Positions 36,272 to 45,699 of a DNA stretch of 64,000 bases are shown here, one piece after another; the stretch's first letter is position 1; every line of letters begins with the position of its first letter. Source of the stretch: Dermabacter sp. p3-SID358 (GTDB lineage Bacteria; Actinomycetota; Actinomycetes; Actinomycetales; Dermabacteraceae); contig NZ_JALXOZ010000011.1 of NCBI RefSeq assembly GCF_025147465.1, forward strand, positions 1 to 64,000, written 5' to 3'. The position numbers and the translations under genes are program-made. Below the pieces are notes generated by a model. That model saw only the letters and a program-made list of their open reading frames with translations, did no database searches and was not told the origin of the DNA.

Positions 36272-36894
36272 CCGACCGCCATGGAGGTCACGCGCCAGCG
36301 GCCCTCAACAAAATGCATCCCCACGGTGAATTTTCCGCTCGAGGCGCCGCGCGTGGCGGGCTCACGGGTAGGGTCGTCAATAAGCTTTGCGGGCGCTTCG
36401 TGGAACGTCGCCTCGACCTTCGCGGTTGTCGCATCGCCGTCACTCGCGCCGCCCTTCGTGAGCGTCACCTTCTCATCGCTGAGGGTGATTTCGCCGCCCA
36501 CGATCCAGCCTCCCGAGGCGTGGAGCTGCTCGGCGTTATCGGCGAAGCGCATGCACTCTTCGCAGGATGGGTCCATGAGTTCGCGCCACGCGGCTGTATC
36601 GCCCGTGCCGATCATGTAGGCGTAGACGGCAAAGAGATAGGTCGCTGTTGATTTTGCCCCGGCTTCGCTTTCGTCGTCGATGCCGGGGTAGTCGGCGCGA
36701 TTCGGCTTCGTCGTATTCGTGGGTGTCGGCTGGCTCGCCGGATCCACCTTTTTGCGGGTGTCTTGCGCGGAATCGGCCACCTGCTGCTCGCCCTGATTGT
36801 TCTGCGAGAACTGCCCGAGTCCCACGAGCCCCGCGGGGATGATGAGGGCGAGGGCAAAGATCAAGACGACGATGCGCTGGGTCGTTTTACTCAC
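36268..36894 (-). CDS. DUF6318 family secreted/membrane-anchored protein
   Basis: 208 aa. N-terminal hydrophobic segment (residues 9-28) acts as signal or anchor, followed by a Thr/Pro/Asn-rich linker. The extracytoplasmic domain contains FAVYAYMIGTGDTAAWRELM and CEECMRFADNAEQL, which fit DUF6318, found in Micrococcales, function unknown. No lipobox. GTG start with -10 TAGCCT (36901-36906) 6 nt upstream, so leaderless. It is convergent with the methyltransferase and divergent from the second exporter pair. Confidence 0.7.
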   Translation of the reverse strand: MSKTTQRIVVLIFALALIIPAGLVGLGQFSQNNQGEQQVADSAQDTRKKVDPASQPTPTNTTKPNRADYPGIDDESEAGAKSTATYLFAVYAYMIGTGDTAAWRELMDPSCEECMRFADNAEQLHASGGWIVGGEITLSDEKVTLTKGGASDGDATTAKVEATFHEAPAKLIDDPTREPATRGASSGKFTVGMHFVEGRWRVTSMAVG

Positions 36895-37055
36895 CGCTCA
36901 AGGCTAATACAGCGCTCTCACGCGAGTCAGAATCGGCCGAGGGCGAAGAACCATCTACCGACTATCTCTCGCCGGGCGGTACGCTTGAGTAGTTATCACC
37001 GTGGGCGTGGCAGGCGTCGGCCCGCAGGAGCCCAAGCCGGCTGGAAAGGTGCCCC

Positions 37056-38825
37056 GTGACCCTCCTGAGGCTCTTGTGGCGTTACGCGAAACCGTCGTGG
37101 CTCTCACTACTACTCGTTATCGTGTTCCAAGTGTGCGCGCAGCTCGCAGCGCTCTACCTGCCTACGCTCAACGCCGACATCATCGACGATGGCATCGCGA
37201 AGGGCGATATCGACGCGATCTGGCGGCTCGCGGGATGGATGCTCCTCGTGAGCCTCGCGAACATTACGGCACTCGTGGCCGCGAACTACTTTTCGGGCCG
37301 CGCCTCGATGCGGCTCGCGCGCGATGTGCGCTCCGACGTGTTCGACCGCGTCCAGTCGTACAGCGCGAAAGAGATTAGCCACTTCACTCCGGCGTCGCTC
37401 ATTACGCGCAACACGAACGACGTGCAGCAGCTTCAGAACCTCGCGTTCTTTGGCCTTCAGTTCCTCGTGTCGGCGCCGATCACGGGTATCGGAGGCGTTG
37501 TGCTCGCCCTGAGGCAAGAGGCGCAGCTCGCGTGGCTCATCGCGGTGATGGTGCCGCTCATGCTCGTCGCGATCGGACTGATCGTCTTGCGCGCTGCGCC
37601 CCTGTTTCGCGAGATGCAGGAGAGAATTGACGAGCTGAACCTCATTCTCCGCGAGCAGATCACGGGTATTCGCGTGGTGCGGGCGTTCGTGCGTGAGCCG
37701 TTCGAGCGCGACCGATTCGAGGTGTCGAATGAGCGCTTTACGCACATCAATCGGCGCGTGGGGCATCTGATTGCGCTCATCAACCCGATCATCATGTTCC
37801 TCCTCTCGTCCAGCTCGGTGCTCGTGCTCCTCGTGGCTGCGGGGCCGATCGATCGCGGCGAGATGCAGGTCGGCTCAATCACGGCCTTCATTTCCTACCT
37901 CATTCAGATCCTCATCGCGGTCATGATGGCGACGTTCATGACGATGATGATCCCGCGTGCAATGGTCTCCGCCGAGCGCATCACGGAGGTGCTCGAGACG
38001 CCGAGCTCGGTTCTTCCGCCCGAGGCGGATGTGGCTGTGCACCCGGGAGACCCGCGCGTGAGTGAGCGCCCCGAGCTCGAATTCGAGAGCGTGACGTTCA
38101 CGTATCCCGGGGCTGAGCGTCCCGTTCTCGCGGACGTGTCGTTCAAGGCCCACGCGGGACAGACCGTCGCCATCATCGGCGGCACTGGTTCCGGCAAGAC
38201 GACGCTTCTCGGTGCGATCTCGCGGCAGTTTGATGTCACCGAGGGAGCGGTCAAAGTCAACGGCGTGGACGTGCGCGAAGCGGCGCCCGAACTCCTTCAC
38301 GGTGCGCTTGGTTACGTGCCGCAACGCCCCTACCTGTTTAGCGGAACGGTCGCCTCGAACGTGAAGTTTGGCCGCCCCGAGGCAAGCGAGAATGACGTGT
38401 GGCACGCCCTCACGATCGCGCAGGCTCGCGACTTCGTTGGCGAAATGCCCGAGGGGCTCGAGTCTCCCATCGCGCAGGGCGGCACGAACGTCTCCGGTGG
38501 TCAGCGCCAGCGCCTCTCGATCGCGCGTGCGCTCCTCGCAAAGCCGGATATTTACCTGTTCGACGATTCGTTCAGCGCGCTCGACTTGCAGACCGATGCT
38601 CGGCTTCGCGCAGCCCTCGCGCCGGAAACCCGAGATGCGCTCGTCGTGATCGTCGCGCAGCGCGTTTCGACCATTACGAGCGCCGATCTAATTCTCGTGC
38701 TCGATCACGGGCGCGTCGTTGGCCGCGGCACGCACGAAGAACTCCTCGCGACGAACGAAACGTACCAGGAAATCGTGGCCTCGCAGGGCGCGGCTGAGGA
38801 GACCGAGGAAGGGGCGACGCGATGA
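37056..38825 (+). CDS. ABC exporter, subunit with degenerate ATP site (pair 2)
   Basis: 589-aa half-transporter. Six membrane segments precede Walker A GGTGSGKTT near residue 373 and signature VSGGQRQR. Walker B reads YLFDDSFSALD, with Asp for the catalytic Glu, and the switch His is Gln (VIVAQRVSTI). GTG start with GGAAAGG upstream. It overlaps the next gene by 4 nt. The same division of labour as pair 1 suggests two related but separate exporters; substrate unknown. Confidence 0.92.
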   Translation: MTLLRLLWRYAKPSWLSLLLVIVFQVCAQLAALYLPTLNADIIDDGIAKGDIDAIWRLAGWMLLVSLANITALVAANYFSGRASMRLARDVRSDVFDRVQSYSAKEISHFTPASLITRNTNDVQQLQNLAFFGLQFLVSAPITGIGGVVLALRQEAQLAWLIAVMVPLMLVAIGLIVLRAAPLFREMQERIDELNLILREQITGIRVVRAFVREPFERDRFEVSNERFTHINRRVGHLIALINPIIMFLLSSSSVLVLLVAAGPIDRGEMQVGSITAFISYLIQILIAVMMATFMTMMIPRAMVSAERITEVLETPSSVLPPEADVAVHPGDPRVSERPELEFESVTFTYPGAERPVLADVSFKAHAGQTVAIIGGTGSGKTTLLGAISRQFDVTEGAVKVNGVDVREAAPELLHGALGYVPQRPYLFSGTVASNVKFGRPEASENDVWHALTIAQARDFVGEMPEGLESPIAQGGTNVSGGQRQRLSIARALLAKPDIYLFDDSFSALDLQTDARLRAALAPETRDALVVIVAQRVSTITSADLILVLDHGRVVGRGTHEELLATNETYQEIVASQGAAEETEEGATR

Positions 38826-40843
38826 GCGACGAAAAGAAGCAAAGCGACAGGGGCCTTCGCCCGGGCCAGACGTCCCGCAATTTTGGGCCGTCCCTCAAGA
38901 GGCTCCTCGGTGAGCTCATGGCCGAGAAGGCGATGCTCATCGGTGCGATGGCGATCGGCATCATTTCGGTGATCCTGAGCGTGATCGGCCCGAAGATTCT
39001 CGGCCGCGCGACCGACATCATCTTCAACGGCGTCATTTCGAAGCGCCTTCCCGCGGGCGTGACGAAGGACCAGGTTGTCGCGGGCATGCGCGCCAACGGC
39101 CAGTCGCAGCTCGCGGACATGGTCTCCGGGATGGACCTCAACCCTGGGCATGGCATCGACTTCAGCGCCCTCAATACGGTGCTCCTCACCGTCACGATCC
39201 TGTATGTCATCTCGGCGCTTTTCGCGTGGCTGCAAACGCGCATGCTCATGCGCGTGGTCTACCGAAGCGTGTATCGGCTCCGCCGCGAGGTCGAGGAAAA
39301 ACTTCACCGCGTGCCGCTCAGCTACTTCGATTCGCGTCGCCGCGGCGATCTGCTCTCGCGCGTCACGAACGACGTGGACAACATCCAAAACACGCTCAAC
39401 AATACGCTCGGCGGCATCATCACGGCGTCCCTCACGGTGCTCGGCACGATCATCATGATGCTCACGATCTCGCCGATTCTCACCCTCGTGGCGCTCATTG
39501 TCATCCCGCTCGCGCTCGTGATCACCGCGGTGATCGGCAAGCGCGCGCAGAAGCTCTTCGGTGAGCAGTGGGACGCGACGGGCGACGTGAACTCCGAGGT
39601 CGAGGAAGCATTCGCGGGCCACGAGATCGTGTCCGTATTTGGCCGCGAGCGGGACGTGCGCGCACGGTTCGAGGAAAAGAACGCCGAGATGTACAAGGCG
39701 AGCTTCGGCGCGCAGTTCGTGAGCTCGCTCATCATGCCCTTCATGATGTTCGCGGGCAACCTGTCGTACGTGGCAGTTGCGCTCGTGGGTGGCCTCAAGG
39801 TCATTTCGGGGCAGCTCTCGCTCGGCGATGTGCAGGCGTTTATCCAGTACTCGCGCCAGTTCACGCAGCCAGTTTCGCAACTCGCGTCGATGGCCACGCA
39901 GCTCCAGTCGGGCGTCGCCTCGGCCGAGCGTATTTTCGAGTTCCTCGACGCGGAGGAGCAGGTACCTGATTCCGGGAACGTTTCCGCGCTCGCAGGGGAG
40001 GGGTCCGACGCTTCCCTTTCCTCAGGCGCTCCGGAGAGCTCGGGTCGTGGCGAGGTGCGCTTTGAGAACGTGCGCTTCTCGTATTCACCCGAGAAGCCGC
40101 TCATCTCGGATTTGTCGCTCGTGGCGAGTCCCGGCACAACCGTCGCGATCGTGGGCCCCACAGGTGCGGGAAAAACGACCCTCGTGAACCTCATCATGCG
40201 GTTCTACGAAATCGATGGCGGAGCAATCACGATCGATGGCGTGGATACGCGCGAGATGACGCGCGATGAGCTCCGCAACCGCACGGGCATGGTGCTGCAG
40301 GATACGTGGCTGTTCAAGGGCACGATCCGCGAGAATATCCGCTACGGGCGTCTCGACGCGACCGATGAGGAGGTGCTCGAGGCCGCGAAGGCAACCCACG
40401 TGCACGACTTCGTGCAGCACCTCCCCGAGGGCTATGACACGATCATCGACGACGAAGGCTCGACGGTCTCGGCGGGCGAGAAGCAGCTGCTCACGATCGC
40501 GCGTGCGTTCCTTGCGCGCCCTGAGCTGCTCATTCTCGACGAGGCGACCTCGAGCGTGGATACGCGCACCGAGGTGCTCGTGCAGAACGCGATGAATACT
40601 CTGCGCGAGGGCCGCACGTCGTTCGTGATCGCGCACCGCCTCTCGACGATTCGGGATGCCGATCTGATTCTCGTGATGGAGCACGGCGACATCGTTGAGC
40701 AGGGCAACCACGAGGAACTCCTCGAGGTGGGTGGCGCGTATGCGCGACTCTATCGCTCGCAGTTCGAGGGCGCGAGCAGCGAGATTGCCGACCCTCCTGA
40801 GCAGGAGCCGTTGGCCCCTGCTCAGGAAGGCCAGATGTTTTAG
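38822..40843 (+). CDS. ABC exporter, subunit with canonical ATP site (pair 2)
   Basis: 673-aa half-transporter. The membrane domain has an extra loop of about 65 residues between segments 1 and 2 (NGVISKRLPAG ... MDLNPGHGIDF), typical of the YfiB/YheH-type partner. Walker A GPTGAGKTT is near 443, signature VSAGEKQ, Walker B LLILDEATSSVD and switch His in FVIAHRLSTI. A linker near residue 395 contains a fragment of the palindromic repeat (40004-40016, encoding SDAS). Its stop overlaps the convergent aldo-keto reductase stop by 4 nt. Confidence 0.92.
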   Translation: MSDEKKQSDRGLRPGQTSRNFGPSLKRLLGELMAEKAMLIGAMAIGIISVILSVIGPKILGRATDIIFNGVISKRLPAGVTKDQVVAGMRANGQSQLADMVSGMDLNPGHGIDFSALNTVLLTVTILYVISALFAWLQTRMLMRVVYRSVYRLRREVEEKLHRVPLSYFDSRRRGDLLSRVTNDVDNIQNTLNNTLGGIITASLTVLGTIIMMLTISPILTLVALIVIPLALVITAVIGKRAQKLFGEQWDATGDVNSEVEEAFAGHEIVSVFGRERDVRARFEEKNAEMYKASFGAQFVSSLIMPFMMFAGNLSYVAVALVGGLKVISGQLSLGDVQAFIQYSRQFTQPVSQLASMATQLQSGVASAERIFEFLDAEEQVPDSGNVSALAGEGSDASLSSGAPESSGRGEVRFENVRFSYSPEKPLISDLSLVASPGTTVAIVGPTGAGKTTLVNLIMRFYEIDGGAITIDGVDTREMTRDELRNRTGMVLQDTWLFKGTIRENIRYGRLDATDEEVLEAAKATHVHDFVQHLPEGYDTIIDDEGSTVSAGEKQLLTIARAFLARPELLILDEATSSVDTRTEVLVQNAMNTLREGRTSFVIAHRLSTIRDADLILVMEHGDIVEQGNHEELLEVGGAYARLYRSQFEGASSEIADPPEQEPLAPAQEGQMF

Positions 40844-41961
40844 TCCTCGTCGGCGGGGTCGGCGAGGATCTCATCGATCCTCGAGATTTCCTCATCGCTG
40901 AAGGTCGTTGCCGGAACACTTTGGCCGCCTCGCACGATCGTTTGCGCGGCCGAAATGTTGGCGCGCAGCTGCTGCACGCTCGAGGCTCCCACGATTGCGG
41001 AGGTGACGACCCGCTTGCGCAGAACCCACGCGAGGGCCATTTGCGCGAGGCTCTGCCCGCGTGCCTCGGCAACGCGGCTGAGGGCGCGTACCTTGTCGAG
41101 GTAGCGGGGATCCTTCGCGACGTCTTCCCCGAGGAACACGTTTTGCGCGGCGCGTGACTTCTCGGGGATGCCCGTGAGGTAGCGGTTCGTGAGGAGTCCC
41201 TGCGAGAGCGGGGAGAAGGCGACAACGCCGATGCCGAGCTTTTCGCACACGCCGAGGAGCGAATCTTCCGCGTGCCCGCTCCTGCTCTGCTCGGGCGTAC
41301 GTGTAAGCATCGAATAGCTCGCTTGATTGACGACGAGCGGAACACCCATCGTGCGCAGCATCGTTGCGGCCTCGCGGGTTTTTTCGGGGGAGTAGTTGGA
41401 GATGCCGGCATAAAGCGCCTTGCCGCTCTTGACGGCGCTTGCAAGTGCCCCCATGGATTCTTCGAGGGGGGTCGAATCGTCCTGGCGGTGGTGGTAGAAG
41501 ATGTCGACGTAGTCGAGGCCGAGGCGTTTCAGTGATTGGTCAAGCGACGCGAGGAGATACTTCCTGCTGCCGCCATCCCCGTAGGGCCCGGGCCACATGC
41601 GAAAGCCCGCCTTCGTGGTCACGAGGATTTCGTCGCGGTGGCCTGCGAGGTCCTTGTGGAAGATTTCCCCGAAGATCTCCTCGGCGCTGCCCGCGGGCGG
41701 CCCGTAGTTATTGGCGAGGTCGAAGTGGGTGATGCCGTGGTCGAAGGCGTAGTGCACGATCTCGCGTTGGCGCGAGAAATCGGCCTTGGGGCGTTCGCGA
41801 TTCTCGTGTTCGAAGCCACCCTCGAAGCGTTCGCGCCCGAAGTTGTGCCAAAAACCAAGGGAAATTGGCGGGAGCATGAGCCCCGAGGTTCCAAGGCGGC
41901 GGAAGTGCGCGTAACTTGCCTCATCCATGGTTGCGCGGCTCGTGGGGGTGCTCTCGTTCAT
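40840..41961 (-). CDS. Aldo/keto reductase (YghZ/Gpr family)
   Basis: NADPH-dependent carbonyl reductase, 373 aa, of the AKR14-like group that reduces methylglyoxal or L-glyceraldehyde 3-phosphate. Features: FDLANNYGPPAGSAEEIFG (catalytic Asp and Tyr), Lys in TKAGFRMWPGPYG, His in DIFYHHRQD, and a C-terminal cofactor segment VVTSAIVGASSVQQL. I start at ATG 41961, with AAGGAGG 6 nt upstream; a longer reading to 42096 would overlap the divergent promoter. It is a single gene. Confidence 0.9.
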   Translation of the reverse strand: MNESTPTSRATMDEASYAHFRRLGTSGLMLPPISLGFWHNFGRERFEGGFEHENRERPKADFSRQREIVHYAFDHGITHFDLANNYGPPAGSAEEIFGEIFHKDLAGHRDEILVTTKAGFRMWPGPYGDGGSRKYLLASLDQSLKRLGLDYVDIFYHHRQDDSTPLEESMGALASAVKSGKALYAGISNYSPEKTREAATMLRTMGVPLVVNQASYSMLTRTPEQSRSGHAEDSLLGVCEKLGIGVVAFSPLSQGLLTNRYLTGIPEKSRAAQNVFLGEDVAKDPRYLDKVRALSRVAEARGQSLAQMALAWVLRKRVVTSAIVGASSVQQLRANISAAQTIVRGGQSVPATTFSDEEISRIDEILADPADED

Positions 41962-42075
41962 GGTGGCCTCCTTGCCGAGTGATGCCTGCCATTCCAGTGT
42001 AATGCTCGTCACCGAGTCTTTAGGCCTCGTGCATGTCACAGGGTGCACGCCTTGCGCTAAGCGAATAGTCATGCA

Positions 42076-42081
42076 TACTAT
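42076..42081 (+). promoter_or_regulatory. -10 box of the amino-acid importer operon (leaderless)
   Basis: TACTAT, 6 nt before ATG 42088. TTGCGC at 42052-42057 gives an 18-nt spacer. No ribosome-binding site. Confidence 0.6.
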
Positions 42082-42087
42082 TGCAAA

Positions 42088-43050
42088 ATGATTCAAGTGA
42101 GTGAGTTTCGGTCCGACGCCAGCCAGGCAAGCGTCGGAACCTCCAGGCGCGCATTCTTACGCGCCATCCCCGCCACCCTCGCGGCAGGCGCCCTCGCACC
42201 GAGCCTCGGGGCGTGTACCCGGGCCTCCGAAACCCTCGCGGCCGAGGCGAGCCTCATCCCCGAAGTCGACTTCAGCGGGATCGAATACCAAGAAAGCATC
42301 GCCCGGCTCCTTCCCGAAGAGATCCGCGCCCGCGGCGAACTCGTCAACGGTGCAGAGCTGAGCTACGCCCCGGGCGAATTCCTCAATAGTGGCAAAGCGG
42401 TTGGCTACGACATCGACCTCCTCACCGCCCTCGGCCTCGTTCTCGGGCTCGAGACGCGCACAGAGTCCGCCGTGTTCTCGCAGATCATCCCCGCCGTGGG
42501 CAGCAAATACGACGTGGGGATCTCAGGGTTCACGATCAACGATGAGCGGCTCGAAACCGTGACGATGGTGAGCTACTTCGAGGCCGGCATCTCCTACGCG
42601 GTCAAGAAAGGCAACCCTTACGGGATTGATCCGCATGATCTGTGCGGTAAACGCCCCGCGGTGCAGGTCGGCTCCTACCAGGAGGAAATTGCCCTCGCAG
42701 AGGACGAGAAATGCAGAGCTGCAGGAAAGCGTGGCGTCGACATTCTCGCTTACGCCAACAATTCCGACGCCGTCACCAACGTCGCGGGAGGCAAGGCCGA
42801 TGTGCTCATCGCCGATTCGCCCGTGACGAGCTACGCGATCGCGCGTTCGCGCGGGACCCTCGAGCACGTGGGCGAGGTTGAAGAATCGGCGCTCAACGGG
42901 ATTGTCGTCAAGAAAGGCGAGGATCAGCTCGCCGAAGCACTGTGCGCGGCCGTGCAGCACCTCATCGACACCGATGCGCTGCGCAGCATTATGAGCGCGT
43001 GGGGGAACGAGGTAGGGATGATCGAGAAAGCAGAGGTCAAGAAGGCATGA
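42088..43050 (+). CDS. Amino-acid ABC transporter substrate-binding lipoprotein with Tat signal
   Basis: 320-aa family 3 solute-binding protein. The signal is of the twin-arginine type (SRRAFLRA, Arg20-Arg21) and also ends in a lipobox-like SLGAC, with Cys43 acylated. The mature part carries typical motifs: KAVGYDIDLLTALGLVLGLE, YDVGISGFTINDERLETV and VGSYQEE. The substrate is probably a polar amino acid. The palindromic repeat (42112-42138) encodes SDASQASVGT just before the two arginines. The start is leaderless. It overlaps the permease gene by 4 nt. Confidence 0.88.
   Translation: MIQVSEFRSDASQASVGTSRRAFLRAIPATLAAGALAPSLGACTRASETLAAEASLIPEVDFSGIEYQESIARLLPEEIRARGELVNGAELSYAPGEFLNSGKAVGYDIDLLTALGLVLGLETRTESAVFSQIIPAVGSKYDVGISGFTINDERLETVTMVSYFEAGISYAVKKGNPYGIDPHDLCGKRPAVQVGSYQEEIALAEDEKCRAAGKRGVDILAYANNSDAVTNVAGGKADVLIADSPVTSYAIARSRGTLEHVGEVEESALNGIVVKKGEDQLAEALCAAVQHLIDTDALRSIMSAWGNEVGMIEKAEVKKA
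42112..42138. repeat. 27-bp palindromic repeat, copy 3 (inside importer gene)
   Basis: Arms TCCGACG and CGTCGGA, centre CCAGCCAGGCAAG, with GG/CC flanks. It encodes SDASQASVG in the signal-peptide n-region of the host gene, the same frame as copies 1 and 4. Confidence 0.7.
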
Positions 43051-44000
43051 GTACGAGTATCGACACCCCGATCCCCAACCGGATCCGCGCGAAACGTGCC
43101 CCGAGGCCCGGAACATGGATCGCCGCGGTGATCGTCGCACTCCTGAGTGTGGCGCTTATCGTGTTCCTTGCAGGGAACGAGGTTTTCGAATGGGGCGTCG
43201 TTGGGACCTACCTGTTCGACGTCAAGGTCATCACTGGCGTCGGTTGGACGCTACTTCTCACGCTCGTGTCGATGGTGATCGGCACCGTGATCGCCCTGAC
43301 CGCCGCGATCATGCGGCTTAGCTCCAACCCCGTTTTGCGGGGCGTCTCGTGGGCCTACATCTTCGTGTTCCGCGGCGTTCCCGTGTACACACAGCTCGTG
43401 TTCTGGGGTCTCATCACCGTGATCATCCCGAAGATTGTGATTGGTGTGCCATTTGGCCCTGAACTCTTCAGCTTTTCGACCCGCGAGTTTTTCACGGCAT
43501 TCTGGGCGGCGGTCGTCGCATTGGGACTCAACGAAGGTGCCTACCTCGCGGAAATCATGCGGGCGGGCCTCACGAGCGTCGAGCGCGGCCAGAGCGAAGC
43601 CGCGAAGTCCCTCGGCATGAAGAACTCACTTATCCTGCGAAGGATCGTGATTCCGCAGGCAATGCGCGTGATTATTCCGCCGCTAGGCAACGAAACGATC
43701 GGCATGCTCAAGACCACGTCGCTCGTGCTCGCCGTGCCGTTCACGCTCGACCTCACCTACGCCTCGAACTCGATCGCGAACCTCCTGTTCAAACCGGTGC
43801 CGATGCTCATCGTCGCGGCCCTGTGGTACCTCGCCGTGACGAGCGTGCTCATGGTTGGCCAGTACTACATCGAGCGGTACTTCGGCAAGGGGTTCGATGA
43901 CCGCGCTGGCGTGAAACCGGGTTCGCGTGCTTCGCGTCAAACCTCCGTGAACGCCTCGGGAACAACTCCGAAGGAACCGCTACCGGAGGTGGAACTGTGA
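43047..44000 (+). CDS. Amino-acid ABC transporter permease
   Basis: 317-aa HisM/GlnP-type permease with about five membrane segments. The ATPase-contact EAA loop reads EAAKSLGMKNSLILRRIVIP. A GNETIGMLKTTSLV segment follows. ATG 43047 overlaps the binding-protein stop (ATGA). The C-terminal 35 residues are a polar tail. It is the middle gene of the three-gene importer operon. Confidence 0.92.
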   Translation: MSTSIDTPIPNRIRAKRAPRPGTWIAAVIVALLSVALIVFLAGNEVFEWGVVGTYLFDVKVITGVGWTLLLTLVSMVIGTVIALTAAIMRLSSNPVLRGVSWAYIFVFRGVPVYTQLVFWGLITVIIPKIVIGVPFGPELFSFSTREFFTAFWAAVVALGLNEGAYLAEIMRAGLTSVERGQSEAAKSLGMKNSLILRRIVIPQAMRVIIPPLGNETIGMLKTTSLVLAVPFTLDLTYASNSIANLLFKPVPMLIVAALWYLAVTSVLMVGQYYIERYFGKGFDDRAGVKPGSRASRQTSVNASGTTPKEPLPEVEL

Positions 44001-44833
44001 GTGCAGGCTCGGCAGTGGCAACGACCAACGAGAACGGCAAGGAAGAGAACATGACCATGGCGGCGGCTCCGAAAGTGCAGCTCAACAACATCCACAAGGC
44101 CTTCGGGGACCTGCACGTTTTGCGCGGCGTCGACCTCGAAATTGGAGAAGGGGAAGTATGCGTTCTCATCGGCCCCTCCGGCTCGGGTAAATCCACGCTC
44201 CTTCGATGCATCAATCAACTGGAAGAGCCAACCGGCGGGAAAGTCCTCATTGACGGGGAACTGCAGGGGTACCAGCCGGAGCCCTTGGCTGACGGCCGCT
44301 GGCAAAAGCTTTCCGAAAAGGAGATCTCCGCGCAGCGCTCGCGCATCTCGATGGTGTTCCAGCGCTTCAACCTGTTTCCGCACATGACCGCTCTTGAGAA
44401 CGTGTGCGAGGCGCCGATTCACGTGCGCGGCGTGCCGAAAGCCGAGGCCCGGGCACAGGCCCTCGAGCTTCTGAAGCGCGTGGGGCTCGGTGACCGTGCC
44501 GATCACTACCCGAGCGAGCTATCCGGCGGTCAGCAGCAGCGCGTCGCGATCGCGCGGGCGCTCGCGATGGAGCCCGAGATCATGCTTTTCGATGAACCGA
44601 CATCGGCGCTCGACCCCGAACTCGTTGCCGAAGTCCTCCAGGTCCTCAAGGACCTTGCTGCCGAAGGGCAAACCATGGTCGTCGTGACCCACGAGATCGC
44701 TTTTGCTCGCGAAGTCGCCGACCACGTCGTGTTCATGGACGGGGGGCAGGCCATCGAGGCCGGGGCGCCGAGCGAAGTCCTCGACAATCCCTGCTCGGAG
44801 CGACTCAAGGAATTTCTTGCAAGCGTGCTCTAG
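43997..44833 (+). CDS. Amino-acid ABC transporter ATP-binding protein
   Basis: 278-aa ATPase of the GlnQ/ArtP type. Walker A GPSGSGKST near residue 60, signature LSGGQQQR, Walker B IMLFDEPTSALDPE, switch His in VVTHEIAFAREV. GTG 43997 overlaps the permease stop and has GGAGG upstream; ATG 44051, with AAGGAAGAG before it, is an alternative that removes 18 residues. Its TAG stop shares CTAG with the convergent gene. Confidence 0.93.
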   Translation: MSAGSAVATTNENGKEENMTMAAAPKVQLNNIHKAFGDLHVLRGVDLEIGEGEVCVLIGPSGSGKSTLLRCINQLEEPTGGKVLIDGELQGYQPEPLADGRWQKLSEKEISAQRSRISMVFQRFNLFPHMTALENVCEAPIHVRGVPKAEARAQALELLKRVGLGDRADHYPSELSGGQQQRVAIARALAMEPEIMLFDEPTSALDPELVAEVLQVLKDLAAEGQTMVVVTHEIAFAREVADHVVFMDGGQAIEAGAPSEVLDNPCSERLKEFLASVL

Positions 44834-45612
44834 CGAGCGGAGCGGAAACGCTCTGCCGCTTCGATGATCTCGCTCGGAGTGCGGTCGAGATACAGGCCGA
44901 AATACTGGAGAGTCACGTCCGGGAGATGCACGGCCAGGCCCGTGCCCTCTTGCCAGCGATGCCTCGTTTCCGAAAGGCGCACCTTGTGCCACGGGAAGGT
45001 TTCGCGCTCGCCGCGAGCGACCACGAGCGTGAGTCCCTCGGAGTCCAGCCACAAGCCTTTCCCGTCTAAGGATCGGCCATACGAGGAGCCAGCGATGTTC
45101 GGGACCCGGAAGACCTCGCCAGCGTTGTCGCCGAGTCTGTCGTAGGCCGAGGAAATCCGCTCCGAAAACTTCCTGCTTCGCGGCTTAGGGTTTGCGAGAT
45201 CACGCTCATCGAGCGTATACACACCTTCGGCCGCGTAGCCGTCGGAAAACTCGGGCTCACGCACGGGAGTGAAACGCCCGATGCTTCCGCCCACCCAGCG
45301 GATCACGCGCGACACGAAAGGGATGATGGCGAAAGCGAGAACGCCGAAAACGATGAGCACCGTGAAGCGCATGTCCTCGGGCAGCACGTTGCTTCGGTAG
45401 AGTGCCGCGGCGATAGCGCCGAGACCGAGGATGAGCGCAAACTTCACAATCATGCTGATCGTGTGGAGTGAGGGGAGAACGTTCCCGAGGGCGTGATTGA
45501 CGCTGTCACGCGAGAGGCCCGCATCGCCGAGTGATTCTCGCGCGAAGGCGCCGAATTTCGCACGGGCATCCGGCAAACCGTGATCCTCATAGCCCACCAC
45601 GACGGGTTCCAT
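44830..45612 (-). CDS. Membrane protein with PH-like C-terminal domain, unrecognised
   Basis: 260 aa. Two hydrophobic segments lie near residues 45-65 and 75-95. The C-terminal 90 residues (GLWLDSEGLTLVVARGERET, then FPWHKVRLSETRHRW and VHLPDVTLQYFG) look like a bacterial PH-type membrane-associated domain with WP/strand pattern. A closely related, frameshifted paralogue lies next upstream on the same strand. I start at ATG 45612, with GAGAGGG 8 nt upstream. Function unknown. Confidence 0.65.
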   Translation of the reverse strand: MEPVVVGYEDHGLPDARAKFGAFARESLGDAGLSRDSVNHALGNVLPSLHTISMIVKFALILGLGAIAAALYRSNVLPEDMRFTVLIVFGVLAFAIIPFVSRVIRWVGGSIGRFTPVREPEFSDGYAAEGVYTLDERDLANPKPRSRKFSERISSAYDRLGDNAGEVFRVPNIAGSSYGRSLDGKGLWLDSEGLTLVVARGERETFPWHKVRLSETRHRWQEGTGLAVHLPDVTLQYFGLYLDRTPSEIIEAAERFRSAR

Positions 45613-45699
45613 CTTGAGCCCTCTCTCGCGCCCCTGAATCACTGTTAATTCTATGAGAATATGCGTGGAAAAGTCACCCCCTGACCAGGCGTAACGTGG

